Below, one piece after another: positions 9,105 to 19,158 of a stretch of DNA of 64,000 nt. This DNA is from JAGQPD01 sp020426865 (GTDB lineage Bacteria > Planctomycetota > Planctomycetia > Pirellulales > Pirellulaceae), in the NCBI GenBank assembly GCA_041399065.1, contig JAWKTN010000008.1, forward strand, positions 186,001 to 250,000, written 5' to 3'. Below the pieces are notes generated by a model, which did not search any database, was not told where the DNA came from, and was given only the letters and a program-made list of their open reading frames with translations. The first letter of the stretch is position 1. The number at the start of each line of letters is the position of its first letter. Position numbers and translations under genes: made by a program.

Positions 9105-9866
9105 ATGTCGCATTCGAACGATGCCGATGCTCGGTCAACCATTTCGGCCGGGCAGCGACCCTATCTGCTGGGGCTGTTGCTGGTGGCCTTGGTGCTTCCG
9201 TCCTTCGTGACCTGGTTGTACTTCGCGGTACTGCGCGACGCACCGGCGGCCGCTCAGCTCGGGATGGCCGGCGGAGGCAAGCTCCTGCAATTCGCATTGC
9301 CGCTGATTTGTTTGTGGGGGCTGCAGCGTCAACGACTGCAATGGCGGAGCCCACAGCATACCGGTGTATTGTTGGCATTGGTCTTCGGTGCGGCCGTCGG
9401 CGGCGTGATGCTGTTGATCTACCATGGTTGGCTCAAATCGTCGCCATCGTTTACTTGGCCAGCGGAACAGATTCAGGCCAAAATCGCCGGGATGCACCTG
9501 GCGGGCACCGGTTCGTACATCGCGCTTTCCGTCTTCTACTCGCTTGTCCACTCGTTTCTCGAAGAATACTACTGGCGGTGGTTCATCTTTGACCGCCTGA
9601 AGATCTTTGTCGACCCGCTATGGGCTGTCGTGATCAGCAGTGTGGGGTTCATGGCACATCACGTGATTGTGCTGGGCCAATACTTCGGTTTGGCTTCCTG
9701 GGAGACCTGGTTCTTTTCCGTCAGTGTGGCCGTGGGGGGCGCGGTGTGGGCCTGGATCTATCACCGTTCGGGAAACCTCTGGGCCACATGGGGTAGCCAT
9801 GCACTGGTGGATGCGGCAATTTTCCTGATCGGCTACGATGTAATGAAGATGACGATCTCGACGTAG
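9105..9866 (+). CDS. CPBP-family intramembrane metalloprotease (CAAX/Abi type)
   Basis: A 253-residue polytopic membrane protein with about seven hydrophobic segments. The hallmark motif is EEYYWRW (EExxxR) near residues 151-157, followed by FMAHH and later SHALVDAAIF, which supply the other conserved histidines of CPBP glutamic-type/metallo-like proteases. The family cleaves prenylated or bacterial small peptides inside the membrane; the bacterial substrate here is unknown. The gene is 16 bases after the ThuA gene and 77 bases before the AddA-like helicase gene, in the same direction. Confidence 0.87.
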   Translation: MSHSNDADARSTISAGQRPYLLGLLLVALVLPSFVTWLYFAVLRDAPAAAQLGMAGGGKLLQFALPLICLWGLQRQRLQWRSPQHTGVLLALVFGAAVGGVMLLIYHGWLKSSPSFTWPAEQIQAKIAGMHLAGTGSYIALSVFYSLVHSFLEEYYWRWFIFDRLKIFVDPLWAVVISSVGFMAHHVIVLGQYFGLASWETWFFSVSVAVGGAVWAWIYHRSGNLWATWGSHALVDAAIFLIGYDVMKMTIST

Positions 9867-9942
9867 TTTCGGTCATGGTTGAGGATGACGCGGAACGGGT
9901 GGATCTTCGTCGATTGTCAATGCCGCAACGGCCGAGGAACGG

Positions 9943-12900
9943 ATGCACTCCACACGTAACCTGTTGATACGCGCCTCGGCGGGAACGGGAAAAACGTACC
10001 AGCTTTCCAATCGCTATCTGCGATTGATTCACCGATCTTGCCCTCCAGAACGCATTCTGGCCACGACATTCACCCGCAAGGCGGCGGGTGAGATATTGGA
10101 ACGCATTGTCTTGCGTCTGGCCGAAGCGGCCGAGGGGAACGACGCCGAAAAATATCGCCATCAATTGGCCCTGGCAATTGGCGAACCGAGTTTATCCACC
10201 GAGCAAGTGCAACAGATGCTCGGCCAGCTGTTACGGCGTTTGCATCGCATTCGTGTTGCCACGCTCGACAGTTTTTTTGGCCAGATCGCTCACAGCTTTT
10301 CCCTCGACTTGGGATTGCCACCAGGGTGGCAAATCATCGACAAGCTGCAGGATGACGCATTGCGACAGGCAGCAGTCAGTCAGATGCTGGACGACGAACC
10401 TCAGCGGCGACGCGTGCTGCTCCGCCTACTGACCCAGGGAGATGCGGTGCGTCGGCTGAGTCAGCTGATGCTGGACACGGTGAGCGATGTCTATCACATG
10501 TACCGCGAAGCTGACGACAAGGCATGGGAATGCCTCCAGCCGCGCTCGGAACCGATGAGTCCGGCGGAAGTGATGCAGTTGATTGATTGTCTGCAGCAGG
10601 CCGAGTTACCTCAGAACAAAACCTTCCTTGGTGGCCATCAGAAGGCCTTGGCTGCCGCGTTGGGAGGGGACTGGATCGGTTTTGTCAGTCAGACCATTGT
10701 CCAGAAAGTGGTCGACGACGAGGAGCGGTATGCCAAGGTTGTGATTCCCGATCTGCTTCGTGACGGTTACCGGCGGTTGGTTCGTCAGGCGACGGTCGTC
10801 ATCGTCAATCACTACGCAAACTATCTGCAGGGCGTACGGCAGTTGGTGCAGCGCTTCGACGAGTTCTACCAGCGGTTGAAGCATCAGCAGCGAGGCCTGC
10901 AGTTTGACGACGTTCCGGCGACGATTGCTGGCGTGGGACCGGGCGAAAGTCTTTCGGCAGTCGCGTATCGGATTGATGGCCACATCGATCATTTGTTGTT
11001 GGATGAATTCCAGGACACATCGTTATTGCAATGGGATGTACTGCTGCCGTTTGCACGTCGAATTACGCACGATTCGTCCACCGACGGTTCCTTCTTTTGT
11101 GTGGGCGATGCCAAGCAGGCGATCTATGGTTGGCGGGGCGGACTATGGGAGATTTTCGACCAGCTGCGCGAACAACTGGGGGAACTGAAGGAAGAGTCGC
11201 TCGTCACGAGCTTTCGTTCATCGTCGGTCGTGATTGACGCTGTTAACTTGTTTTTCGCCAATCTCAACAGTTCGGGAACAACGGGCGATTTCGCCAACGG
11301 GATCCAGCAGTGGTACGCACAATATCGGCCGCATAAGACGAGCCGCACCGAGCTGCCGGGGTACGTTTCGTTGCGGATGGCGGCCGACGTGGCGGGCGAA
11401 ACAGGTTCTTCTGCCGTATTGGCGGATGCCGTTCAATGGATCGTCGCGCTGCATCGGCAGGCACCGGATGCAAGTATCGGCGTGTTGACACGGCGGAACG
11501 ACACGGTCGCGGAATTGATCTATAGGCTGCGTGAAGCAGGGGTCCGAGCCAGTGAAGAAGGGGGCAATCCACTCAGCGATTCCGCGGGCGTGTTGGCGAT
11601 TCTTTCTTTGCTGCAATTGGCCGATCATCCGGGAGACACGGTCGCTCGATTCCATTTGGCGCATACCGCCTTGGGAAAGGCCTTCCGTATCCGCAACCCG
11701 CACGATGACGTCGCTGCCCATTCGGCATCCCATGCGATACGTGCCCAGCTGATGGAGCAAGGATATGGGGCGGCGATCTACGGGTGGGCACAGCTGCTGG
11801 GAGATGCGTGTACGGCCCGGCAATGGAATCGATTGCAGCAGCTGATTGAATTGGCAGACAACTACCAGGCACAGGCCACGCTACGACCACGCGATTTCGT
11901 GCGATATGTTGATGAGCAGAAGATTGCCGATCCCACGAGTGCGAACGTGCGGGTAATGACCGTGCATCAGTCGAAGGGGTTGCAATTTGATATCGTCGTG
12001 CTCCCCGATTTGGATGCCAGCTTGTCGGGGCACTATCCGAAATTTGTCATCCAGCGTGATCCCCGGACGCTGAAAATCAATGCGATTTGTCCGTACGTCA
12101 AGAAGGAACTCTTGCCGCTGTTTTCATCGCGCGTGCAAGCGATGTTTCAGGCCGAGAAGGATCGCAGCGCATACGAAGCACTCTGCTTGATGTATGTCGC
12201 CATGACTCGCGCGATTCACGGGCTGTACATGTTCGTTGCCAGTGGAACGAAGGGAGACGGCAAGAGTTTTGCCAGTTGGCTGATGGCGTCGCTGAGTGAG
12301 CGGCGGGAGCCGCAGGCGGGCGATGAATTGTTCGCGGCAGGGGATGAGAATTGGATTCGTCAGACGAATTTTGGGCGGTCGACGGCGGAGGTGTCGGCGA
12401 GCGAATCGCCGCGGCAGTTGACACGTGTCGCGTTGGCCAAGACGTCGGTCAGTGGTCGTCGATCGCTGGAAGCGGCAAGTCCGTCTGGATTAGAAGGGGG
12501 GCCGCGCGTGCGACTTCGCGACCTGTTGGGGACGTCGCATGCGGCAGGTTTCGATTATGGTACGCTGCTTCACGCTTGCATGGAGCAAGTGACCTGGTTG
12601 GAGTCCGGGCGTCCCAGTTCAGCGGAATTGAAGGAGCTCGCCGTGCGGTTGGGAACTCGCGCTGGGCTTGTAGCTTTGGCGCTCGAGCAATTCGAAACGG
12701 CGCTGCAATCGCCGGCGATTCGGGGCATTTTATCTTCCGCGGAATACCGTTTGCCGTCCATGCTCGAGCGGCACACCATCATCAACAAAGCCTGGCAGCA
12801 AGGCCGCATCCGTTTGGAGGCGCGCAATGAGCAGCCGGTGGTGGCAGCGGAAGAGACAAGGATTCTCGCCGGAAACATTGACCGCCTTGTCTTGTTGCGT

Positions 12901-13113
12901 CAAGGCGATAAGATCCTAGCGGCGGACATAATCGACTTTAAGACGGACCGTATTGACTCGGATAATGACGACGCGGTGTTATTGCGCGTGGCGTACTATC
13001 GGCCGCAGCTTGAGGCCTATCGCAAGGCGGTAAGCAAAATGTTGCGTTTACAGCCCGAATGCATCGCCGCACGTTTGGTGTTTGTCGGCGCGGCTCTCGT
13101 CCGCGAACTGTGA
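9943..13113 (+). CDS. addA: AddA/RecB-like UvrD-family helicase-nuclease
   Basis: A 1056-residue protein. The start at 9943 follows GAGGAACGG. Superfamily 1A helicase motifs are clear: ASAGTGKTYQL (Walker A, residues 11-18), TTFTRKAA (Ia), LLLDEFQDTS (Walker B), VGDAKQAIYGWRGG (III), VTSFRSS (IV), VMTVHQSKGLQFD (V) and YVAMTRA (VI). The C-terminus ends in a RecB-type nuclease: LAGNIDRLVLL followed by DIIDFKTDRI, then a QLEAYRKAV helix. It should process double-strand breaks for recombination. AddA normally pairs with AddB, which is not adjacent; instead SbcD- and SbcC-like genes follow with overlap, so the three may act together. Confidence 0.92.
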   Translation: MHSTRNLLIRASAGTGKTYQLSNRYLRLIHRSCPPERILATTFTRKAAGEILERIVLRLAEAAEGNDAEKYRHQLALAIGEPSLSTEQVQQMLGQLLRRLHRIRVATLDSFFGQIAHSFSLDLGLPPGWQIIDKLQDDALRQAAVSQMLDDEPQRRRVLLRLLTQGDAVRRLSQLMLDTVSDVYHMYREADDKAWECLQPRSEPMSPAEVMQLIDCLQQAELPQNKTFLGGHQKALAAALGGDWIGFVSQTIVQKVVDDEERYAKVVIPDLLRDGYRRLVRQATVVIVNHYANYLQGVRQLVQRFDEFYQRLKHQQRGLQFDDVPATIAGVGPGESLSAVAYRIDGHIDHLLLDEFQDTSLLQWDVLLPFARRITHDSSTDGSFFCVGDAKQAIYGWRGGLWEIFDQLREQLGELKEESLVTSFRSSSVVIDAVNLFFANLNSSGTTGDFANGIQQWYAQYRPHKTSRTELPGYVSLRMAADVAGETGSSAVLADAVQWIVALHRQAPDASIGVLTRRNDTVAELIYRLREAGVRASEEGGNPLSDSAGVLAILSLLQLADHPGDTVARFHLAHTALGKAFRIRNPHDDVAAHSASHAIRAQLMEQGYGAAIYGWAQLLGDACTARQWNRLQQLIELADNYQAQATLRPRDFVRYVDEQKIADPTSANVRVMTVHQSKGLQFDIVVLPDLDASLSGHYPKFVIQRDPRTLKINAICPYVKKELLPLFSSRVQAMFQAEKDRSAYEALCLMYVAMTRAIHGLYMFVASGTKGDGKSFASWLMASLSERREPQAGDELFAAGDENWIRQTNFGRSTAEVSASESPRQLTRVALAKTSVSGRRSLEAASPSGLEGGPRVRLRDLLGTSHAAGFDYGTLLHACMEQVTWLESGRPSSAELKELAVRLGTRAGLVALALEQFETALQSPAIRGILSSAEYRLPSMLERHTIINKAWQQGRIRLEARNEQPVVAAEETRILAGNIDRLVLLRQGDKILAADIIDFKTDRIDSDNDDAVLLRVAYYRPQLEAYRKAVSKMLRLQPECIAARLVFVGAALVREL

Positions 13114-13138
13114 TTCGGCCCGCGTCGAAAGGGGAGGG

Positions 13139-14395
13139 ATGATGAAGTTTCTGCACGCCGCGGATGTGCATATTGACAGTCCGTTGCGCGGATTGGAGCG
13201 TTATCCAGGGGCGCCCGTGGACGTGCTCCGAGGGGCCACGCGGCGCGCCTTCGAAAACTTGATCGAACTGGCAATCTCGCAACAGGTGCGATTCGTGATA
13301 CTGGCCGGTGACCTGTTTGATGGCCCCTGGCAAGATATGCAGACCGGTATCTGGACTGCTCAGCAATTCCGCAAACTGCAACAACATGATATCCCTGTCT
13401 ATCTGCTACGCGGCAATCACGATGCGGAAAGTCTCGTACAGCAGCATATCCGTTGGCCGGACAATGTCCATCAGTTTGGTACCAGCGAGGCAACTTCGTT
13501 CTGGCTGGACGACGTTTCTGTCGGGATACACGGACAGGGGTTTGCCCAGCGTGAAACGAGAGACAATTTAGTGGCCGCCTATCCGGAGGTTCGTTCCGGC
13601 TGGCTCAATATCGGCGTCCTACATACCAGTTTGACCGGTAACACCGATCACGACGTGTATGCCCCTGTCGCCCTCGAACAACTGGTCGGAAAAGGGTATC
13701 AGTACTGGGCGCTGGGGCACATTCATCAACGTCAAGTTGTGCATGAGTTTCCGCATGTCGTCTTTCCAGGAAACCTGCAAGGACGGCATATCCGCGAGGT
13801 GGGAGCCAAGGGCTGCTGTATCGTCGAATGTAGCGGCACGGAAGTCGCCCAGGTGCATTTTCATGCGATCGACACGTTACGCTGGCAACGCGTCGTCGTC
13901 GAAGCTCGGGCGGAGCATGACGTAGGTGATCTGGTGACGGTTATCCGCGAGCAACTGCAGGCCGCGGGAGGAGAGACCGACAATCGGTACCGCGCGGTAC
14001 GTATCGAAGTCCGCGGCGCCTGTGTGGCCCATCAACGATTGTCCCATCCGGACCAGGATGACGCATTTCGTGCCGAGCTTCGCAATGTTGCCAACGAAGT
14101 CGATGCGCTGACGTGGGTCGAGAAGATCGTGAGGGATACCTCTCCCGCCATTGATATCGATGCCGTCCGTCGTCAACCCGGGTTATTGGGCGAGCTGCTG
14201 CGGGATGCCGATGCGCTTCAAACAGACGAGGATCGTTTGCGGAAACTGACCGAGGACTTCGACGACCTGGCACGAAAAGCCCAACTGGAACTGTCGGAAG
14301 CAGGGATCGACTTGACCGATCCCCAACGCGTGCGACGTTGGTTACGCGACGCGGAGACACTGTTGTTGACCGAGTTGCTGGAGGCAGACGCATGA
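13139..14395 (+). CDS. SbcD/YhaO-like DNA repair metallophosphoesterase
   Basis: A 418-residue protein. Two adjacent ATGs (13139 and 13142) follow a GGGGAGGG ribosome binding site; the second has the better spacing. Phosphoesterase motifs appear in order: FLHAADVHIDSP, ILAGDLFDG, YLLRGNHDAES, GVLHTSLTG and WALGHIHQRQ, giving the two-metal active site of Mre11/SbcD nucleases. A C-terminal helical region follows. It starts 26 bases after addA and its stop overlaps the next ATG by four bases (ATGA), so it is translationally coupled to the SbcC/YhaN-like ATPase. The pair should form an Mre11-Rad50-like end-processing complex. Confidence 0.9.
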   Translation: MMKFLHAADVHIDSPLRGLERYPGAPVDVLRGATRRAFENLIELAISQQVRFVILAGDLFDGPWQDMQTGIWTAQQFRKLQQHDIPVYLLRGNHDAESLVQQHIRWPDNVHQFGTSEATSFWLDDVSVGIHGQGFAQRETRDNLVAAYPEVRSGWLNIGVLHTSLTGNTDHDVYAPVALEQLVGKGYQYWALGHIHQRQVVHEFPHVVFPGNLQGRHIREVGAKGCCIVECSGTEVAQVHFHAIDTLRWQRVVVEARAEHDVGDLVTVIREQLQAAGGETDNRYRAVRIEVRGACVAHQRLSHPDQDDAFRAELRNVANEVDALTWVEKIVRDTSPAIDIDAVRRQPGLLGELLRDADALQTDEDRLRKLTEDFDDLARKAQLELSEAGIDLTDPQRVRRWLRDAETLLLTELLEADA

Positions 14396-17300
14396 AGCTA
14401 CAGCGATTGCACATCGAGAACTACGGCATCTTCGCTGATCAGGAACTCGATTTCGGCGGACACCCGCTGCAAGTCATCTATGGCCCAAACGCGACCGGAA
14501 AATCGACCTTGCTGCAATTGATCCGCGACGTGCTGTTTGGGTTCCCGCATCGCATGGATTATGCCTTTGGCGAGCGGACAGGTGAGGTAGCTGCCACCGT
14601 CTGGTTCGAATTGCAGGATGGACGTGAAGGGTACTATCGTCGTCGAAAGGGTCGCAACGCTCCGGTCGTCGGCCAACTCGTCGACCACGCACACCAAGCC
14701 GCTGAATCCTTCGACGAAGAAGATTGGCAGCAGCTGTTGACCCACGGCGGGGCTGAATTGTATTCGCAGGTTTTTGCCATTTCGTTGAGCGAGCTGACGG
14801 CCGCCGAAGACAGTTTGCCAAAGGCCGGACTGCGGGAAGCGTTGTTCGGCATCGGATTGGGGGATTGGCCAATGTGAATCGATTGCGCCAATCGCTGCGA
14901 GCTGGTCGCGAACAGATCTATGCTCCACGCGGTAATACGCGATTGGTCAACCGCATCCTGAGAGACATTGGTGAGACAAAAACGCGTCTTCGCGAGTCAG
15001 TAGTTCGTCCCATGCTCTATGAACAAGTAGTGGGCGATCTGAAGGAGCTGCGGCAGCAACTTCAACAGCAACAATCCGCTTTGGCAGAAGCTCGGCGCAA
15101 CTGTGGGCACTTCCAGCGGATGATTCAGGCACTGCCAACGTGGCTGCGATCGCAAATGTTGCGAGACGAACTGCAGCAGCTGAATGTCCCTGCCGAGTTG
15201 CGGGGGGACCAGTGTCACGAAGTTGCGGATCGCCTGCGAAGGCTACAAGAATTGCAGCAGTCGTTGGCACGTGCGGAAGCAGAATGCAGCGAAATTGACA
15301 CGCGGCGTTCGGCACTCGAACGCCGTCCGGAATGTCTGGATGCCGAACCGCTCGTGCAGTGGATGATGCAGCAGGTTGCCCGGATGCACGGTTTGCGCGA
15401 TGAGCTGCCAAGACTGCGGCAGCAAATCGAAGCGACTGACCGTGAGTTGTTGGAACAGGTTCGGCATTTGCAGCCTGATTGGGGGCCGGAGAAGCTCGAC
15501 GCATTCGCGGCTACTCTGCCACAGACCGCCGCATTCGAATCCTTGCAGACGCAATGGCAACGCTTGGAACGGCAACGGTCGGAACTGCAACTGCGGCTGC
15601 CACGCGTGGAAGCGGAATGCCAGCGTTTGGAAGAACGGCTGTCCCAACTGGCAAATCCGGGGGAAGTGACCATCACGCAGTTCGAGGAAGTCTTGGCCGG
15701 ACAAGGGCAATTTCTTGCCGATGTTGCGGTTCGGGACGAAGCTGCTTCGCAGCTGCAAAAGCTGGACGCCGAGATTACACGGACATTGTCGCGGTTGGAA
15801 AAGCATGTGCGAGCTCGATTCAGCGATCCGGACGCCGTGCCGATTCCTCCGCTGGAGGCGTCACTCCATCAATTCAAGCAGCAATTTCAAGAGCTGCAGC
15901 AACAGACAACGCGTCATCAAGACCGCGACGACCAGCTACGCAATGAATTGGAGGGGCGCGAAGCCGAATTGAAACAATTGGACGCCAGCACATCGGTTCC
16001 TGATCGGGAAGAGTTGGAGCGGGTGCGGGCGATTCGCGATGTGGGATGGCAACTGATCCGAAGCAAGTACGTTCGCCGCAAAAACGTTGATGATGAAATT
16101 GAACGTTGGTTGGAGGGAGTCGATCGAAATCTGGTAGATCAGTTCGAACAACGGCTGCACGCTGCCGACCGAATGGCCGATCGGCGACAGGAGCATGCCG
16201 AAGTGGTCGCGCGTCGGGACCAGCTGTTTAGTGAGGTTGAGCAATTGCGCCGACAGTTGGGCAAGTGGGAAATTCGTGGTGATGAATTGCAGCAGCAACT
16301 GGTCGCGCTGCAGTCCGAGTGGCGGGACTTGTGGAGCACCTGCGGCGTAACTCCACTATCGCCGCCGGAGATGCTCGATTGGTTGCGAGTTTATTCCGAG
16401 TTGCTCGATCTATCCGAGGAACGTCGTAATCAACAAAAACGGCATCGTGATGCGTGCGATCGGTTGGGTGACTTGGAGGACGACCTGCGGGGTTGTATTC
16501 CGCTCAAATTGCCGGTTTCCAAGTTGTTTGGCGAAGCTCAGAAGAAACTGGATCAATTGCGAGATAACTTGTCGCAGCGGGTTGCGATAGAAGAGCAGTT
16601 ACAGCGACAGCAGGTTGAGTTTCAGCAATTGCAGTTGGAACAGCAACAGTATCGTGCGGAGGTGGAAGCTTGGAGTGGCACATGGCAAGGCTGGTTGGAA
16701 TCGGTCGGTTTTCCGCCGGGATGGGGTGTCGAGACGGTCGAGAAAGTGTTGCGTGTCGCCGCTCGTGCACAGGAAATGCGCCTGCTCAACCGTCAGCGTG
16801 GCGAACAGTCCGCGGCGATGGCTGCCGAGATTCAACGTTTCGAATCGCAAGTTACTGAACTGGCTTTGCGATGGGGAACGGTCAGCGACGGGGTCGCTGA
16901 GGATCAGGTCGTGCGGATGGGACGAATCCTTGATGCGGCCCGCGAAGCCGAAGCAATGGAAAAGGAACTCTCTTCCTCACAGACACAGCTGCACGCGACA
17001 ATTGCTGCTGCGCGAAGCGAAATGCAGGTTCTTCAGGCCGCGGTCGCCAGGTGGTACGATTGCTGTCGCGTGGAGAATGACGCACAGTTGGTATTGGTTC
17101 TGCAGGATGCATTGAAACGCGATCAGTTGCGTGAGCAGATGGAACAGCAACTGGCGCAGGTCCATGCTGTTTGTGGTACAGAAGACCGACAGGCATTCTG
17201 TACGGAACTGGCCACCGCCGATGTCGATTCCCTCGAGCAACGGCAAATGCTGGCGCAGACGCACTTGGATCAATTGGAGGTGGAATACGCGGAGTCGATC

Positions 17301-17948
17301 AAGCGTGAAGCAGTGCTGCAAAAACAGCTTGACGAGATGGGACGGGCCGAGGAGGCAACCGCCCTTCAAATGGAACTCGAAGAACATCGTGCCCGTTTGT
17401 CAGTGGCCGTGGACCAATGGGCTCCATTCGTGTTGGCGGAATCGCTATTGCGATCGGGGTTAGAGCGTTTTGAACGCGAGCACCAGCCATATCTGCTCGG
17501 CGAAGCGCAGCGATTGCTGGCGCGAATCACCGACGGCAGGTACGTGGAGCTCAGAGCGAAACTCGATGAGCAGGGAACTCTATTGGTTCGTGAGGAGAAC
17601 GGACAGTGGAAGGAACCGACTCAGCTGAGCCGTGGTACTCGCGAGCAGTTGTATTTGGCAATTCGGTTGGCGTACGTTCAACATTACCGTCAGCATGCCG
17701 AATCTCTGCCATTGGTGCTGGACGATATCCTGGTAAATTTTGATGATCGACGCGCGGAGAATACGCTCGATGCTCTGATCGAGCTGGCTGAACACCAGCA
17801 GATATTGTTCCTAACGTGCCACGAGAAGATGGTGGAGCGAGTTTGTCAGCGGTGCGGTGATGTCGCGCCGATCGATCTGGCCACGGGCGTACGATACGCG
17901 GGGCAGGGAATGCTCTCGGGAAACACGTGGATTCCACATGGCCAGTAG
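14392..17948 (+). pseudogene. SbcC/YhaN-like AAA ATPase, split by a one-base frameshift
   Basis: The first frame (14392-14877) starts MKLQRLHIENYGIF and holds the Walker A YGPNATGKSTLLQ and the conserved SLSELTAAE and LREALFGIGLG segments. The rest is in another frame (14865-17948), beginning NVNRLRQSLRAGREQIYAPRG, then about 800 residues of Gln/Glu-rich coiled coil, the ABC signature LSRGTREQLYLAIRLA and Walker B LVLDDILVNF. The frames join exactly at a GGGGG run at 14859-14863: one more G, or a minus-one ribosomal slip there, restores a continuous 1185-residue protein. So this is a real frameshift mutation, a programmed frameshift or a sequence error. It is coupled to the SbcD-like gene and overlaps the next gene by 11 bases. 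Confidence 0.88.
14857..14867 (+). other. Frameshift site (G5 run) in the SbcC/YhaN-like gene
   Basis: Codons read TTG GGG GAT TGG in the upstream frame. The tRNA on GGG (14860-14862) could re-pair at 14859-14861, after which GGA TTG GCC AAT continues the downstream frame as GLGGLANVNRLRQ, the expected family sequence. No strong downstream stem was identified by eye. Confidence 0.7.
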
Positions 17949-18369
17949 GTCCCAGCAGCAACAGCGGCCAGCAACGTCGGTATTTGTCTATGGGACGCTG
18001 AAACGCGGGCAATGTCGCGAACGTTGTTGGCCACGCCGTCCTACACGTATCGAGTTGGCCACGATCGTTGGCCAGCTGTACGATTTAGGGCACTATCCGG
18101 CTTGGATTCCCGGTGAAGGCCGAGTCGAAGGGGAGCTGTGGTCATTCCACGAGGCGGACTTGCCGGCGACGCTCAGAGAGCTCGACGCGATCGAAGGATA
18201 TGCCCAGAAGCCGACCGATTTGTATCGCCGAGTCGTTATCGAATGTACGACATTTAGCGGGGAGGAGGCGTGGGCATTTACGTATCAATACATCCGAACC
18301 GGGCGTCTGGACGACCGATTGCAAATTCCCCCCGATTCGAACGGGCTGGCTCGGTGGCCGGTGATGTGA
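17938..18369 (+). CDS. Gamma-glutamylcyclotransferase-like (GGCT/AIG2) protein
   Basis: A 143-residue protein. The start at 17938 (MASRSQQQQ) overlaps the upstream gene by 11 bases. SVFVYGTLKRGQ is the family's N-terminal YGxLxxG motif that binds the gamma-glutamyl group, and LRELDAIEGY carries the catalytic Glu. The length matches the small cytosolic AIG2/GGCT proteins, which release 5-oxoproline from gamma-glutamyl peptides or amines. The true substrate cannot be told from sequence. The overlap with the repair operon probably reflects shared transcription rather than shared function. Confidence 0.9.
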   Translation: MASRSQQQQRPATSVFVYGTLKRGQCRERCWPRRPTRIELATIVGQLYDLGHYPAWIPGEGRVEGELWSFHEADLPATLRELDAIEGYAQKPTDLYRRVVIECTTFSGEEAWAFTYQYIRTGRLDDRLQIPPDSNGLARWPVM

Positions 18370-18511
18370 GGCCGTCTTCGGTAGTCTAGGTAAGATATTC
18401 CGCCTCTAGCGGATGGGCATAAGTTCCGTGGACTGTGTGGCCGATGATGCTACCACTGAGACAATTCCTACCATTTGTCGTCCCACCTTCAACCTTGGAT
18501 GAGACAGCCTC

Positions 18512-18787
18512 ATGCCCGACCGCATCGGCATTGAACGTATCCGCGGAATGGTACGTGACACCTTTCGTACGATGGGCAACGACGACGACGTCATGTGGCG
18601 CGAGACCTTGCTGATCCGTGAAGGGACGTTTTGTGGTCATCGTTTTCAATTGGGCGACCTACAAGCCGTTTGGTTTGTGGAGGAAGACCAAATCAAATTC
18701 TACGGTGAAGACGGGACGATCGACCAGGTTTGCAAGCCATCCGAGGAGTTGTTGTCCGACGCGATGCCGCAACGAAAAGCTGCCTGA
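18512..18787 (+). CDS. Small conserved-looking hypothetical protein
   Basis: A 91-residue, acidic cytosolic protein without signal or membrane segments. ETLLIREGTFCGHRF followed by LGDLQAVWFVEEDQIKFY reads as two beta-hairpins, and the tail is charged. The ATG at 18512 follows GGATGAGA at a suitable distance. It stands alone, 142 bases after the GGCT gene and 49 bases before the frameshifted membrane gene. I do not recognise the family; hairpin-rich content and clean boundaries suggest a real gene. Confidence 0.6.
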   Translation: MPDRIGIERIRGMVRDTFRTMGNDDDVMWRETLLIREGTFCGHRFQLGDLQAVWFVEEDQIKFYGEDGTIDQVCKPSEELLSDAMPQRKAA

Positions 18788-18836
18788 TTTGGCTCGCTAC
18801 TGCGCCACCTCCGCAGGCATGGTTGTTGCCTAAGAC

Positions 18837-19074
18837 GTGAGGAAGTTCTGGGAAATGCTAAAACTCATCGTCCCGCGCATCGCCTGGGTCGATTTGCCGC
18901 CCATGATTCTCGTATCGCTCGCTGGCGCTGCCGTTGCTCCGCGAACTGAATGTCACGGATACGTGGTCGTTTGTTCGAGTGGCCTACGTTCACAACGCGG
19001 GCTACCTCGGCGGGTGCGTCGGACTTGTGTTGGCATTGTTGTTGATCAAGCCACGTACTGGCGAAGCAATATGA
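18837..19074 (+). pseudogene. Small membrane protein gene with a one-base frameshift
   Basis: From the GTG at 18837 the frame reads MRKFWEMLKLIVPRIAWVD and then a hydrophobic stretch ending LAGAAVA. At about 18935 (GCTCCGCGAA) the sensible reading moves to the plus-one frame: RELNVTDTWSFVRVAY, then a membrane segment GYLGGCVGLVLALLLIKP, and a stop at 19072. Removing one C gives a continuous protein of about 78 residues with two membrane segments. Without the correction the first frame drifts into an Arg/Ser-rich sequence typical of a wrong frame. A good terminator follows 29 bases later, which supports an original functional gene. The family is unknown. Confidence 0.6.
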
Positions 19075-19102
19075 GCTGGTGCCCATGGATTGCGGGAAGT
19101 CA

Positions 19103-19147
19103 GCCGGCGGTCCGCTCGTTAAGAGGGGACCGCCGGCCCACGTTTTT
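19103..19147 (+). terminator. Rho-independent terminator
   Basis: A perfect 11-bp stem, GCCGGCGGTCC (19103-19113) with GGACCGCCGGC (19127-19137), a 13-base loop, then CCACG and five T. The T run is on the plus-strand side only, so it ends transcripts from 18837 and protects the convergent M56 gene. Confidence 0.92.
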
Positions 19148-19158
19148 CGGGTCTCTAT

